From: Metallosphaera yellowstonensis MK1
Lineage (GTDB): Archaea; Thermoproteota; Thermoprotei_A; Sulfolobales; Sulfolobaceae
Length of the DNA stretch: 64,000 nucleotides
Direction: 5' to 3'
NCBI RefSeq assembly: GCF_000243315.1
Contig: NZ_JH597770.1
Coordinates: 479,740 to 543,739 of the forward strand
Within the stretch, counting starts at the first letter, position 1; every line of letters begins with the position of its first letter. The translations under genes were made by a program, and so were the position numbers. The notes beneath the pieces were generated by a model. That model saw only the letters and a list, made by a program, of their open reading frames with translations. It did no database searches and had not been told where the DNA came from. Shown piece by piece: positions 53,484-62,784 of this stretch.

Positions 53484-54884
53484 TTGATAACCGTGTACAA
53501 CACGTTCGGAAGGAGAGTGGAAGAGTTTAGCCCCTACGATCCCAATCTAGTGAAGATGTATGTCTGTGGTCCCACAGTCCAAGATGAGGTCCACATAGGT
53601 CACGGAAGGACCTTCGTCGCATTTGACGCTATCAGTAGGTATCTCCGGTTGAGTGGATTCAATGTGATAAGGGTTCAGAACATAACCGATATCGACGACA
53701 AGATAATAAAGAAGGCTCAGGAAACCGGAACCTCATGGGAGGAGGTAGCGGATAAATACGCTAAAAGTTACCTCGAAATGATGGAAAGGTTAAAGGTCAA
53801 GATAGACCTCCACCCTAAGGTGACCACCCATATCTCTCACATCATAGATTTCATACAAAAACTCATTGACAAGGGGCACGCTTATGTCTCCAACGGGAGC
53901 GTCTATTTTGACGTGGATACGTTCCCTCAATACGGGGAACTCTCAAACATTAAGAGGGAGGAGTGGAATCAAGGTGAGGAGTTCCTTAAGGAGAAGAGAC
54001 ATCCCTATGACTTCGCTTTATGGAAGGCATACAAGCCTGGAGAGCCATTCTGGGAGTCCCCTTGGGGGAAGGGCAGGCCAGGTTGGCACATCGAGTGTTC
54101 CACAATGTCTACCAGGTATCTGGGTCTAAACATAGATATTCACGGGGGAGGAATGGACTTAGTATTTCCTCACCATGAGAACGAGAGGGCCCAGACCGAG
54201 GCACTCACAGGAAACAGGTGGGTTAAATACTGGATGCATGTGGCCTTCCTTAACATCAGGAAGGAGAAGATGTCCAAGTCCAAAGGTAACATAGTTCCAC
54301 TAAAGGAGGCGGTGAGCAAATATGGGCCCTCAGCGTTAAGATACTGGTTCCTGTCCTCTCAGTATAGGTCGACCGTGGAGTACAGCGAAGAGGCGATGGA
54401 GCAAAGTTCGAGGGCCTTAGACAGATTGAGAGATGCCTTGTCTATCCTCAGGAAGATAATTCAGGAGGGCCCTAAGCACTTCTCCAGGGACGAGGATATC
54501 CAAGTACAGGCGGAGTTGGTTCAGAGGGTTTCCCAATTTAGAACAGCCCTAAATAACGATTTTGATACTGCTTCGGCACTTTCTGCCATACACGAAGTGG
54601 CCACTCTGGTATTTTCTAAGCTACAATACTCAGAGGACGCGTTGGGTGCGTCGATAGCATTGGACGCTTTTAGGCAATTCAATGAGGTGTTCGGAGTTAT
54701 GGACGAGGAGTTCGCTGTAGAGCTGGAGAGACTGACGAGAGTCATAGATGCGGTGGTTGAGATCAGGAACTACCTGAGGAAAAACCAAATGTATGATCTT
54801 TCGGATCAGATTAGACAAATATTAGCCCAGGGCGGGGTTAAAGTCTTAGACGGGAAGGAAAAATCTACTTGGAGATTTCAGTGA
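53484..54884 (+). CDS. cysS: Cysteinyl-tRNA synthetase
   Basis: A 466-residue class I synthetase. Zinc ligand Cys in [17 protein letters not shown] (with the HIGH motif at about 33-36), second Cys in HIECSTMS, zinc His/Glu in [13 protein letters not shown], and [10 protein letters not shown] as the KMSKS loop. The C-terminal helical bundle ends at 466. Start TTG with Shine-Dalgarno GAGGT. It overlaps the convergent Nudix gene by 20 bases. Confidence 0.97.
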   Translation: MITVYNTFGRRVEEFSPYDPNLVKMYVCGPTVQDEVHIGHGRTFVAFDAISRYLRLSGFNVIRVQNITDIDDKIIKKAQETGTSWEEVADKYAKSYLEMMERLKVKIDLHPKVTTHISHIIDFIQKLIDKGHAYVSNGSVYFDVDTFPQYGELSNIKREEWNQGEEFLKEKRHPYDFALWKAYKPGEPFWESPWGKGRPGWHIECSTMSTRYLGLNIDIHGGGMDLVFPHHENERAQTEALTGNRWVKYWMHVAFLNIRKEKMSKSKGNIVPLKEAVSKYGPSALRYWFLSSQYRSTVEYSEEAMEQSSRALDRLRDALSILRKIIQEGPKHFSRDEDIQVQAELVQRVSQFRTALNNDFDTASALSAIHEVATLVFSKLQYSEDALGASIALDAFRQFNEVFGVMDEEFAVELERLTRVIDAVVEIRNYLRKNQMYDLSDQIRQILAQGGVKVLDGKEKSTWRFQ

Positions 54885-55290
54885 GGAAGAGAGGTATTTT
54901 CTCCCCTCTAAAGAATCTCTCCAGCATCTCTCTAGTTGTTGGGGAGAGATCCAGACTCCTCCACTCCTCAGTGCTGAGGAACTTGGCCTCCTTGGCATCT
55001 GAGGAAGGCGTGAGCGATCCTCCGATCTCCTCACAGAGAAAGTCCAAAATAACGTAGTGATAACCCTCAGCTAACACCTCCACTACAGCCATCAATACCC
55101 TAGGTTCAACATCTAGGTTAGTCTCCTCTTTCATTTCCCTCCTCAATGCGTCCCTGAGCGTCTCCCCAAATTCCACCTTCCCACCAGGTATGGCCCACCT
55201 ATCCTGGTTGGGCGGATGTTTTCTCCTGACCAGGAGGACCTTTTCTCCTCTGAACACCACTCCTCCAACTGCGACCAGTGGCCTGCTCAC
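54865..55290 (-). CDS. Nudix hydrolase
   Basis: A 141-residue Nudix protein. The Nudix box is [26 protein letters not shown] (residues about 37-62), complete with the REXXEE core. The N-terminal strand [19 protein letters not shown] and a Trp-Ala-Ile-Pro segment follow the MutT/ADP-ribose group. Substrates are typically nucleoside diphosphates linked to another moiety; the sequence does not decide. The ATG lies 50 bases before the ATG of the divergent glycoprotein gene. Confidence 0.9.
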   Translation of the reverse strand: MSRPLVAVGGVVFRGEKVLLVRRKHPPNQDRWAIPGGKVEFGETLRDALRREMKEETNLDVEPRVLMAVVEVLAEGYHYVILDFLCEEIGGSLTPSSDAKEAKFLSTEEWRSLDLSPTTREMLERFFRGEKIPLFLTEISK

Positions 55291-55310
55291 ATGAGGCAGT
55301 AAGGATAAAA

Positions 55311-55320
55311 GTTATTAAAT
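55311..55320 (+). promoter_or_regulatory. TATA box of the surface glycoprotein gene
   Basis: GTTATTAAAT is centred 25 bases before the ATG at 55341, indicating a leaderless transcript and supporting that start over the open frame that runs 21 codons further upstream. Confidence 0.5.
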
Positions 55321-55340
55321 CAACTCAGTCTTCTATACTG

Positions 55341-56615
55341 ATGTCACGTCATACGCTGATTCCCGTCACGATTCTCATAGTCATGGTTGTGGGTCTTGTC
55401 TCACCTGTTGTTGGTTCTCTAGTATTCTATCCCACCGGAAATCAGGCCCTACCATATCAGGTACCTTTGTCCTTAGAATATTCACTAAAGGTCTACAATC
55501 AATCTACCTCAGGTAACCACACTGTCACTAAGCTAGTGGAGGAAGCCCTGATAATGTACCAGGCACAACTCCTAAAGGGCACGCTAATTCAGGTCCACGT
55601 CAACTCCAATTTCACCCCGTTGGAGAACTTCACTCCAGTGAGGTCAGGAGCATACAACCTAAGCTACGTCCTGTCTCCCCTGAGTCCGCTCTATCCCTAC
55701 ATATACCCTGGTTTTCTCTCAAACTCCACTTCGTACGCAATATCTACTCCAAACTCTTACCTGATTTTAAGTTACGTGAATGCCACTAACGTCACGTTGA
55801 TGGGTAACTACTACAGGGCGTTCATCTATCGTGAACTCAGTCCATCGTTGATGTCCCTGACAGTCCTAGAAGACGGTGTCCTTTATCAGGAGAATCAGAC
55901 TCACGGTAGCCTCAACTACGTCCTAACGTTACGTAACTTCTCCCTATCTCAGGATATACAGACACTGAATGTAACCCAAACCCAGGGATACCTCTACTCC
56001 AACCTCACGTATTCTAGTTTCTCCAGAACTTTTCAGCCCTCAGGTTACCTGGAATACGTGTACCCCGCTGAGTTTCCAGGAGGTTTACTAGCATCTGCAG
56101 TATATCAAGTGGAACCATTCCAAGCATTTCCCTTAGGCGGTTTCACGAGCTTTCACAACATGTTTGTGAACTTCGTTTTGAACGTTGGTAACATGACTCA
56201 AATTCCAAGCAATTTCGTCATTGTAAACGGGAGTTCCGCAACATGGAACGGGGTGGCCTACACACTCGTGGGTAACACGCTTCTGAACTTAAGTAATGGT
56301 ACCGTTCAAGTCTCAGTCTACAAGCACGTGGAGACGATAGGTAACATCACGGCATCTACCACATATATTTACGTTGCTAACGGCCTTCTGGTGGAGGAAG
56401 AGTACAATCAGAGCTATCCTGGGGGTTACGCCTTTAAACTTGTCCTGATCCCCAACGGCTATATAGACCCTAACCAACACTTCCCCGACGTAACCGGTTA
56501 CTCCAACGATACGCTTCCATATAAACCTGTACACCCTACTTCCGCCTTCGTCTATACTGTAGTGGCCACCCTGATCATCGTCGCAATTCTTGTGATTCTA
56601 CACAGGAGACTTTGA
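55341..56615 (+). CDS. Secreted, membrane-anchored glycoprotein-like protein
   Basis: About 424 residues. An N-terminal signal (SRHTLIPVTILIVMVVGLVSP) leads into a large Tyr/Ser/Asn-rich beta domain with about twenty Asn-x-Ser/Thr sites (for example SNFT, ENFT, NATNVT, RNFS, LNVT, SNLT), and a single C-terminal helix (VYTVVATLIIVAILVIL) ends in HRRL. This topology is typical of Sulfolobales cell-surface proteins. Function unknown; an adhesin or S-layer-associated role is possible. No catalytic residues are seen. Confidence 0.75.
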   Translation: MSRHTLIPVTILIVMVVGLVSPVVGSLVFYPTGNQALPYQVPLSLEYSLKVYNQSTSGNHTVTKLVEEALIMYQAQLLKGTLIQVHVNSNFTPLENFTPVRSGAYNLSYVLSPLSPLYPYIYPGFLSNSTSYAISTPNSYLILSYVNATNVTLMGNYYRAFIYRELSPSLMSLTVLEDGVLYQENQTHGSLNYVLTLRNFSLSQDIQTLNVTQTQGYLYSNLTYSSFSRTFQPSGYLEYVYPAEFPGGLLASAVYQVEPFQAFPLGGFTSFHNMFVNFVLNVGNMTQIPSNFVIVNGSSATWNGVAYTLVGNTLLNLSNGTVQVSVYKHVETIGNITASTTYIYVANGLLVEEEYNQSYPGGYAFKLVLIPNGYIDPNQHFPDVTGYSNDTLPYKPVHPTSAFVYTVVATLIIVAILVILHRRL

Positions 56616-56651
56616 AATCACTTAAACAATTAAAGTGTAGGATCAGAAAAA

Positions 56652-56661
56652 TTTTTTAATA
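56652..56661 (+). promoter_or_regulatory. TATA box of the glutamate dehydrogenase gene
   Basis: TTTTTTAATA is centred about 27 bases before the ATG at 56683, with no Shine-Dalgarno, consistent with leaderless translation. Confidence 0.5.
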
Positions 56662-56682
56662 AATCGTTCCAAGAAATTATTA

Positions 56683-57948
56683 ATGACCTCGGTAGAAGAA
56701 GTTTTAACTTCGAACTTATATACACAACAGACTAAAAAATTATATAAAATAGGCGAGATCCTAGGTCTCCATGAGGACCAGCTAGCCGCCCTCTCCACAC
56801 CTGAGAGAGTCATCCAGGTAAAGGTTCAAATTAGAGGCGACGGAGGAGTAATAAAGACCTTCACGGGCTGGAGGTCTCAACACAATAGTGCATTAGGTCC
56901 TTACAAGGGTGGAGTAAGATATCATCCTAACGTCACTCAAGACGAAGTGATCGCTCTCTCCATGATAATGACGTGGAAGAACTCCTTACTCCAATTGCCC
57001 TATGGGGGAGGTAAGGGAGGGATAAGGGTTGATCCGAAGGCACTAAGTAGGGAGGAGCTCGAGCAATTGTCTAGGAACTTCATTGACGCTATTTATAAGT
57101 ACATAGGTAGCAATATCGACATCCCTGCTCCTGATGTAAATACGGACTCCCAGATAATGTCGTGGTTTCTAGATGAGTACACCAAAATATCTGGAAAGAT
57201 AGATCCAGCAACGTTCACGGGTAAACCAGTGGAGTTGGGAGGCCTCGCCGTGAGGGAGTACAGTACTGGTCTTGGAGTTACCCATACAGCGAAGTTAGCT
57301 GCAGATAAGTTCCTAGGAGGAATAGAGGGGAGGAGAGTGATCATACAGGGATTCGGAAACCTTGGTAGCTATGCCGCCAAATTCTTTGTAGAGAATGGCG
57401 CTGAGGTGATAGGCGTCAGCGATTCCAAGGGGGGAGTGATAGATCCTAAGGGGCTAGACGTTAAGAAGCTTGAAGAAGTGAAGAAGGCCACAGGATCTGT
57501 AATAAACTATCCCGAAGGGAAGAAGGTGAGCAACGACGAGTTGTTGATCTCAGACTGTGACATACTAGTGCCAGCTGCCCTCGAGAATGTAATACACAAG
57601 TATAATGCCCCGAAAGTCAAGGCTAAATTAATTGTTGAAGGGGCGAACGGGCCTCTAACTGCAGATGCAGATAGCATGCTCAAGGAGCGTAATATTCCTG
57701 TCGTTCCTGACATCTTGGCAAACTCTGGAGGAGTTGTAGGTAGTTACGTTGAGTGGGCTAACAATAGGATGGGCGAAATAATAGGAGAAGAGGAGGCAAA
57801 GAAGCTCATACTCAATAGGATGGAAATGGCCTTCAACGCTGTCTATAACAAATATAATAGCCTGGGAGATCAAGACCTTAGGACCGCAGCCATGGTAGTA
57901 GCTGTCGAGAGGGTAGTCAGAGCCATGAAGATCAGGGGACTAATATAA
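56683..57948 (+). CDS. gdhA: Glutamate dehydrogenase
   Basis: A 421-residue hexameric dehydrogenase interconverting glutamate and 2-oxoglutarate plus ammonia. The substrate site is [14 protein letters not shown] and [15 protein letters not shown] (catalytic Lys near 105), and the nucleotide-binding fold is [21 protein letters not shown]. Its residues after the first beta strand do not settle NAD versus NADP. It overlaps the convergent DUF131 gene by nine bases. Confidence 0.95.
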   Translation: MTSVEEVLTSNLYTQQTKKLYKIGEILGLHEDQLAALSTPERVIQVKVQIRGDGGVIKTFTGWRSQHNSALGPYKGGVRYHPNVTQDEVIALSMIMTWKNSLLQLPYGGGKGGIRVDPKALSREELEQLSRNFIDAIYKYIGSNIDIPAPDVNTDSQIMSWFLDEYTKISGKIDPATFTGKPVELGGLAVREYSTGLGVTHTAKLAADKFLGGIEGRRVIIQGFGNLGSYAAKFFVENGAEVIGVSDSKGGVIDPKGLDVKKLEEVKKATGSVINYPEGKKVSNDELLISDCDILVPAALENVIHKYNAPKVKAKLIVEGANGPLTADADSMLKERNIPVVPDILANSGGVVGSYVEWANNRMGEIIGEEEAKKLILNRMEMAFNAVYNKYNSLGDQDLRTAAMVVAVERVVRAMKIRGLI

Positions 57949-58221
57949 CAGCGGCAATAGGAACAAGACGACGAGAATTAATGTGATAATTAAAGCAACT
58001 ATCATCATCCATTTTTCTATCCTCCTGGACGTCCCAAATATTATGGGGATAGGACCTATAAATATGACACCCCCTGCCTCGGTTCTTTCTTTTTCCTCTC
58101 TCCCTTCTTCACTCTCTCCTCCAGATCTCCTGATTGCCCTAAATGCTGTGATCAGTACGTCAAAGAACACTAATAGAAACCCCACGAAGATGAGAAGTAA
58201 GGCTAGACCTACTAGATCCAT
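57940..58221 (-). CDS. DUF131 membrane protein
   Basis: A 93-residue protein with two hydrophobic segments (5-28 and 70-90) separated by a charged, Glu-rich loop ([18 protein letters not shown]). The [13 protein letters not shown] segment before the second helix is the signature of the archaeal DUF131 (TIGR00304) family. Function unknown. It lies five bases downstream of the OLD-like ATPase gene and may be co-transcribed. Confidence 0.75.
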   Translation of the reverse strand: MDLVGLALLLIFVGFLLVFFDVLITAFRAIRRSGGESEEGREEKERTEAGGVIFIGPIPIIFGTSRRIEKWMMIVALIITLILVVLFLLPLLY

Positions 58222-58226
58222 AAAAG

Positions 58227-59720
58227 TTATGCTACCTGTGCCGTTTTAATCTTATTCACAAGGATCTCCAACTCTTTCGGTATTTCTATGGAATCGATTC
58301 TCGATATTATTTCGCCTATGGAGGCACGCATACTACCGTAGTCTATTCCCCTTCTCTTTAGGACATTCACAAGCCATCTCAAATTATCTTCTCTAGATAG
58401 GTCCCTCATCTCCTTATCGTCGGGATATATACCTATTCTCTTTAGGGCCTCCAGCATACCGCTCTTGCTGTAGAAAGACTCTACCTCTTTGCTCAGGGGA
58501 AGACATAAGTCTCTTAGTTCATTGTCCACCTTGTCGCAGAGTCCCAGGAGCAAGATGTCCAGTTTAAGTGTGTCCCTCAACCTCAGCCACGTTTGGAGCT
58601 CCAAGTCGCTCTTAACGTTGAAGATCACGATACCGTTGTGCTCTGGACTAACGTTCAATTTCCTTAGCCAATTAAGGATTACTTTGGGCTCAGCCATCTC
58701 ACTGGCTACTATTATGGTCTTGTTGAAGAGTAGATCTCCTAGGCTGACACCCAGTAAGGATAGGGATGCTCTGATTTCGTCAGTTGGCTGAAAGCTTATG
58801 GTCTTGGACGCTGTTTGACCCCTCTTCAATACGATGTAGTTATCCACCTCCGAGGAAACTATGAAGGGCGAGTGAGTGGTCATAAACACCTGGAGTATAT
58901 TACTGTCAGTCCAGGACTTGAGGAGTTTAGCTATCTTGTATTGCATTATCGGATGCATGTTTACTTCCGGTTCCTCAACCAAGAGTACCTTGTTTCCGCT
59001 CAACCAAATCACGAATAAGATGAGGATTATTCTCTGAAAACCGCTGGCAGCAAGGTCGATGTAGATTGGAAGGTTGTAGACGTTGAGCACCAGTTTCTTG
59101 GAGTCCCAAATCTCTATTCCCCTAACCTCAGGTATAGTGTTACTGACCAGGTTAGCGAAGTCGTACCAATACTTACGTAAGTTTATGGGTGACCTATTCA
59201 GCCCAACGATCCTCTTAAGGACATCATCAAAGTAATTTTGATCAAATATGGGCACATATTCAATCTGTCCCGAGGCGTAGTCTAAGAGCTTCCTCGCCTG
59301 TTCCATCTCGTCTCTAGAAGGCACCGAGCCGTTTACCCTAAGAAGGTCAAGATCCCACTCCAAGTAGCCGTTCACGTACCTGAGCTTGTTCACCACCTCA
59401 ATGGAGAAAGTCTGAGACTTTCCAAGAACCTTCTCGACCTCCTGTTCCACGAACTGAATCCTCCCACCGAGGATAATGGTTCTCGAAGTATCGTAACCAT
59501 TCCACATAAGGAGATATTCTTGATTCCTATCCTCTACAGATCTCTTCTCCAAACCTGCCGTCAAGTTCTTGACAAAGAGGTATATCGCTGATAGCAAGTT
59601 GGTCTTTCCGTAACCATTGAAGCCAACTACTACGTTAAAGCCTCCAAGCTCCCTAAGGCTGACCATCTCCAGACTCCTGAAGTTACTGGTGTAGAACTCG
59701 GTCAGTCTCAATAGTATCAC
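58227..59720 (-). CDS. OLD/RecF-like ABC-type ATPase, C-terminal region possibly TOPRIM-derived
   Basis: A 497-residue ATPase. Walker A is NVVVGFNGYGKTNLLSAIY near 30; the signature region is DLAASGFQRIILILFVI; Walker B/H-loop is LLVEEPEVNMHP...VFMTTHSPF. The C-terminal 170 residues sit where OLD-family nucleases carry TOPRIM: KTIIVASEMAEPKVILNWL and LLGLCDKVDNE hold the only plausible acidic residues, and the usual VEGExD motif is not clear. OLD proteins act in phage defence and DNA repair. No Gabija-type helicase (GajB) partner is adjacent. Confidence 0.72.
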   Translation of the reverse strand: MILLRLTEFYTSNFRSLEMVSLRELGGFNVVVGFNGYGKTNLLSAIYLFVKNLTAGLEKRSVEDRNQEYLLMWNGYDTSRTIILGGRIQFVEQEVEKVLGKSQTFSIEVVNKLRYVNGYLEWDLDLLRVNGSVPSRDEMEQARKLLDYASGQIEYVPIFDQNYFDDVLKRIVGLNRSPINLRKYWYDFANLVSNTIPEVRGIEIWDSKKLVLNVYNLPIYIDLAASGFQRIILILFVIWLSGNKVLLVEEPEVNMHPIMQYKIAKLLKSWTDSNILQVFMTTHSPFIVSSEVDNYIVLKRGQTASKTISFQPTDEIRASLSLLGVSLGDLLFNKTIIVASEMAEPKVILNWLRKLNVSPEHNGIVIFNVKSDLELQTWLRLRDTLKLDILLLGLCDKVDNELRDLCLPLSKEVESFYSKSGMLEALKRIGIYPDDKEMRDLSREDNLRWLVNVLKRRGIDYGSMRASIGEIISRIDSIEIPKELEILVNKIKTAQVA

Positions 59721-59821
59721 TTGAAGTGTATTACTTATCAGAATTCATATAACAGTTAGGCCCTTAATTTCCGTCTTGTTCTAAGATAGAGAAAAAAGGG
59801 AGTATTATCAGCCAAACAACT

Positions 59822-60601
59822 TTAAAGAGCTGCCCTTATCCATCCGCCGTCAACCGGGATTATTGCACCGTTAACATAGGTAGCCAGATTAGAGGCAAGG
59901 AAGATGACCACATTGGCTATTTCTTCGGGCTTTGCGATCCTACCTAAGGGTACATCGCTTACTATCTCTGAGATGACCTGTTCCTCGCTTTTGCCCTCCC
60001 TTTTAGCCCTATCCTTGGCTAATTGCGTCACCCTCTCCGTCAGAGTCCAACCCTGCATTATTCCGTTCACGAGGATTCCCTTCTTGCCCAACATTCTAGA
60101 TGCAGACTTTATCAGACCTGCAAGGGATAGTCTGACCACATTAGAGAGGTCAAGGTTATCTATGGGTTGCTTCAGAGTTACGGATGTGGTCAGTATTATT
60201 CTTCCTCCACTTTCCATGTGTTTAGAGGCCTCCCTAACAGCGACAACAGCACTCATGAGCAGGAGATTGTAAGCCTTATACCAATCCTCATCGGAGAGTT
60301 CTAGAAAGTTTCCAGGCTTAGGACTTCCAGTGACGTAGGCTAATACGTCGAGACCACCTAGAAGAGACCGTCCCCTTTCGATCAAAGCCTTTACTTCCTC
60401 AGGCTTAGTGAGATCTGCCTGGACACTATATACTCTGCCAAACCCCGATAGCGACTCGTGCGCTCTCTTGAGCGAAGAGGGATTCTCGGATGAAATGACA
60501 ACTGAGGCTCCTTCCTCAAGGAACCTTTTGGCAGTAGCGTAACCTATCCCCCTACTGGACGCCGTGACTATTACTCTCTTGTTTTCAAGACCTAGACTCA
60601 T
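59822..60601 (-). CDS. SDR-family oxidoreductase with altered active site
   Basis: About 259 residues with the Rossmann glycine motif TASSRGIGYA (near 14) and a C-terminal VDGGW end, like 3-oxoacyl reductase-type SDRs. The catalytic Tyr-x3-Lys is not present: the aligned stretch reads DLSNVVRLSLAGLIK, with Ser and Arg there. The Ser before it (ILTTSVTL) remains. It could use another base or have lost oxidoreductase activity. The ATG at 60601 is preferred; 60607 is possible. It overlaps the end of udg by about 17 bases. Confidence 0.8.
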   Translation of the reverse strand: MSLGLENKRVIVTASSRGIGYATAKRFLEEGASVVISSENPSSLKRAHESLSGFGRVYSVQADLTKPEEVKALIERGRSLLGGLDVLAYVTGSPKPGNFLELSDEDWYKAYNLLLMSAVVAVREASKHMESGGRIILTTSVTLKQPIDNLDLSNVVRLSLAGLIKSASRMLGKKGILVNGIMQGWTLTERVTQLAKDRAKREGKSEEQVISEIVSDVPLGRIAKPEEIANVVIFLASNLATYVNGAIIPVDGGWIRAAL

Positions 60602-61220
60602 TCCCATCAAAGAAGTTATCAAGGGTGATGGCTTTTGAGGCTATCGATCCTCCAAGGAGTTCCTTAAGTTTCGAGAAGTCGGACTCCAACTCTCTCATGA
60701 GTGATGGGTTATAGAGCGCAGCAGCGGGATGATATGTAGGATATATCAATAGTTCTCCGAAACCAGTCTTTAGCTTGAATGGCCTTCCCCTCACCTTGGA
60801 TATACTAGCTTTCTCGTTTCCCGCGAGTGTAAGGAAGAACGCAGTGGAATGCCTCCCCAGAGTAACCACTACCTTAGGCCTGATCATCTCCAACTGAATG
60901 AGCAGATAAGGAGAACATGCCCGAATTTCGTCCTCCTCAGGATCCCTGTTGTTTGGAGGTCTACATTTAACTAGATTTGTAATATATACTTGCTCTCTCT
61001 TTAAATTCAAGTATTTATCGATAAGCTTTGTTAGTAGGTTCCCGGCTGCTCCGACGAATGGCCTTCCCAACTCATCCTCTCTGGCTCCTGGAGCCTCTCC
61101 GACAAACACTATCTTACTTTCTCTATTGCCCTCTCCAGGAACAGCATGAGTTCTGGTTGAGCTCAATTTACACTTAGTACAATTTAGTATCTCCCTCTCA
61201 ATGTCCTCCCACGATTTCAT
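60585..61220 (-). CDS. udg: Family 4 uracil-DNA glycosylase
   Basis: A 211-residue repair enzyme that excises uracil from DNA, important at high temperature. Motif A is FVGEAPGAREDELGRPFVG near 37-55, motif B is LIYPTYHPAAALYN. Four Cys (CTKCKL at 14-17, KCRPPNN and ACSPYLL) hold the Fe-S cluster of family 4/5 enzymes. Motif A with Glu in GEAPG marks family 4. Its end overlaps the SDR start, and its start overlaps the MFS stop by 23 bases. Confidence 0.93.
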   Translation of the reverse strand: MKSWEDIEREILNCTKCKLSSTRTHAVPGEGNRESKIVFVGEAPGAREDELGRPFVGAAGNLLTKLIDKYLNLKREQVYITNLVKCRPPNNRDPEEDEIRACSPYLLIQLEMIRPKVVVTLGRHSTAFFLTLAGNEKASISKVRGRPFKLKTGFGELLIYPTYHPAAALYNPSLMRELESDFSKLKELLGGSIASKAITLDNFFDGNESRS

Positions 61221-62715
61221 TCTTCTGTAAACTGGGACTCCTCACATTTATGTCCTTTGCGAAGGAAGATACCACGGTCATCGTCACTGCAAGGGCAGTA
61301 GCAACTAGGTATATGAGCGAGAAGGCATGGTCAGAGGGAAGCATGATTGGATAGTAAATCGAGTTTCCACCTAAGGGAATGTACTCCACTATGCTTGCCT
61401 GGTAAGTCCCCATTATAGCTCCAGCGACAGAAGGACCGATGGTTCCTCCGATGAGCCTGAACACCGTGTTTATGGATGTCGCCGTCCCCATGACTTGTCT
61501 CTCTACCGAGAAAGTGAGGATGTTGATTAGGCTGACGTTTAATAGAGTTGCACCCAACATGGCGAGGCTTCCAAAGAGTATCACAGTTGAGATTGCCTCA
61601 GATGAGCCCCCGAGAGTTAGGAACGATAAAGCCAGGTATATGGGAACAAGGATTAGAGAGCCAAGCAACATAACGTTCTTAGCCCCACTCCTGGTTATCA
61701 TCTTGCCCGCAATTGGACCAGTAACTAGTTGTACGAGCGCAGTTGGAAGTAACGCTATTCCAGTAGCCTGTATATCCATAGAGTACCCTATAGGGTTTGG
61801 TTCCTCTAAGAGATAAGTCAGGGTCTGAGACCCCATGAATATGGCAAACCCTGCTATTATAGCAGCCAGATTTGCAACTAAGACATTTCTCCTCTTAAGT
61901 AGCTTAACTGCTATCAAGGGGAAAGGACTCCTTGCCTCGAGGTATATGAAGAAAGAGAAAGTAGCTCCTGCCCCAATGAGGAAGGCCAAGGTCTCAGGAG
62001 ACGACCATCCCCAAGAGGGAGCTTCACTGAAACCTATGATCATTAAGGCCAACGACGTCCCAAGGACTATTGCACCTAAGTAGTCTATCTTTACGTTAGG
62101 GTTCCTATACCTGGACTCCCTAACTTGGGTGGAAGTGAGTATAGCCATGAGTACAACGAATGGTATCACACTATGATAGGTGTACTGCCATCCGAAGTTT
62201 TGTGAGATGTATGCTCCTATTGGTAAAGAAATTGCAGTTCCAGCCCCAAACATAGCACTGACAATTCCTTGGGCAGTTGGTACCATATTGGGAGGAAATT
62301 CCTCCCTTATCAGGCTGAAAGCTAAGGGGAACATAGCCAGACCCAGTCCCTGTATTGCCCTGGAGAAAACTAGGAAATCGAAGTTGGGAGAGAATCCAGT
62401 TAAGGTGACTCCTAGGGCATAGATCCAGATGATGATTCCCAGAACTCTCTTCTTCCCATAAATGTCGCCTAGCTTTCCCGCTATTGGGTTCATGACTGCA
62501 CCGGTCAAAAGGTAAACAGTTAAAACCCAACTCACCTGAGATGCCGTAACACCAAAATCCTCCTCAATCTTCACAAGTGAGGGTATTAACATGCCTTCAG
62601 TATACATAACTACGATGGAGAGTGGGGCAAGAACAGCTAACGCCTTATAGGCGTACTTGATGTCGTATCCGTCGTGGCCTCGTGAGTCCCCCATTGGAGG
62701 CTTTGGAACTTCCAT
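61198..62715 (-). CDS. MFS drug/solute exporter, DHA2-like (14 helices)
   Basis: A 505-residue transporter with about fourteen hydrophobic segments. The MFS loop motif GKLGDIYGKKRVLG follows the second helix (near 75), and the TM5 region GAGTAISLPIGAYI resembles drug/H+ antiporter family 2. It starts MEVPKPPMGDSRGHDG, a short hydrophilic cytoplasmic tail. Substrates of such exporters range from drugs to acids. It is the first gene of the minus-strand run leading into udg. Confidence 0.85.
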   Translation of the reverse strand: MEVPKPPMGDSRGHDGYDIKYAYKALAVLAPLSIVVMYTEGMLIPSLVKIEEDFGVTASQVSWVLTVYLLTGAVMNPIAGKLGDIYGKKRVLGIIIWIYALGVTLTGFSPNFDFLVFSRAIQGLGLAMFPLAFSLIREEFPPNMVPTAQGIVSAMFGAGTAISLPIGAYISQNFGWQYTYHSVIPFVVLMAILTSTQVRESRYRNPNVKIDYLGAIVLGTSLALMIIGFSEAPSWGWSSPETLAFLIGAGATFSFFIYLEARSPFPLIAVKLLKRRNVLVANLAAIIAGFAIFMGSQTLTYLLEEPNPIGYSMDIQATGIALLPTALVQLVTGPIAGKMITRSGAKNVMLLGSLILVPIYLALSFLTLGGSSEAISTVILFGSLAMLGATLLNVSLINILTFSVERQVMGTATSINTVFRLIGGTIGPSVAGAIMGTYQASIVEYIPLGGNSIYYPIMLPSDHAFSLIYLVATALAVTMTVVSSFAKDINVRSPSLQKNEIVGGH

Positions 62716-62784
62716 CAGAACTCCTAACGATATATCTTAATTTGTTTAAAAGTTTAAGTTTATCATTCGTAAGGGGTTTGGGCT

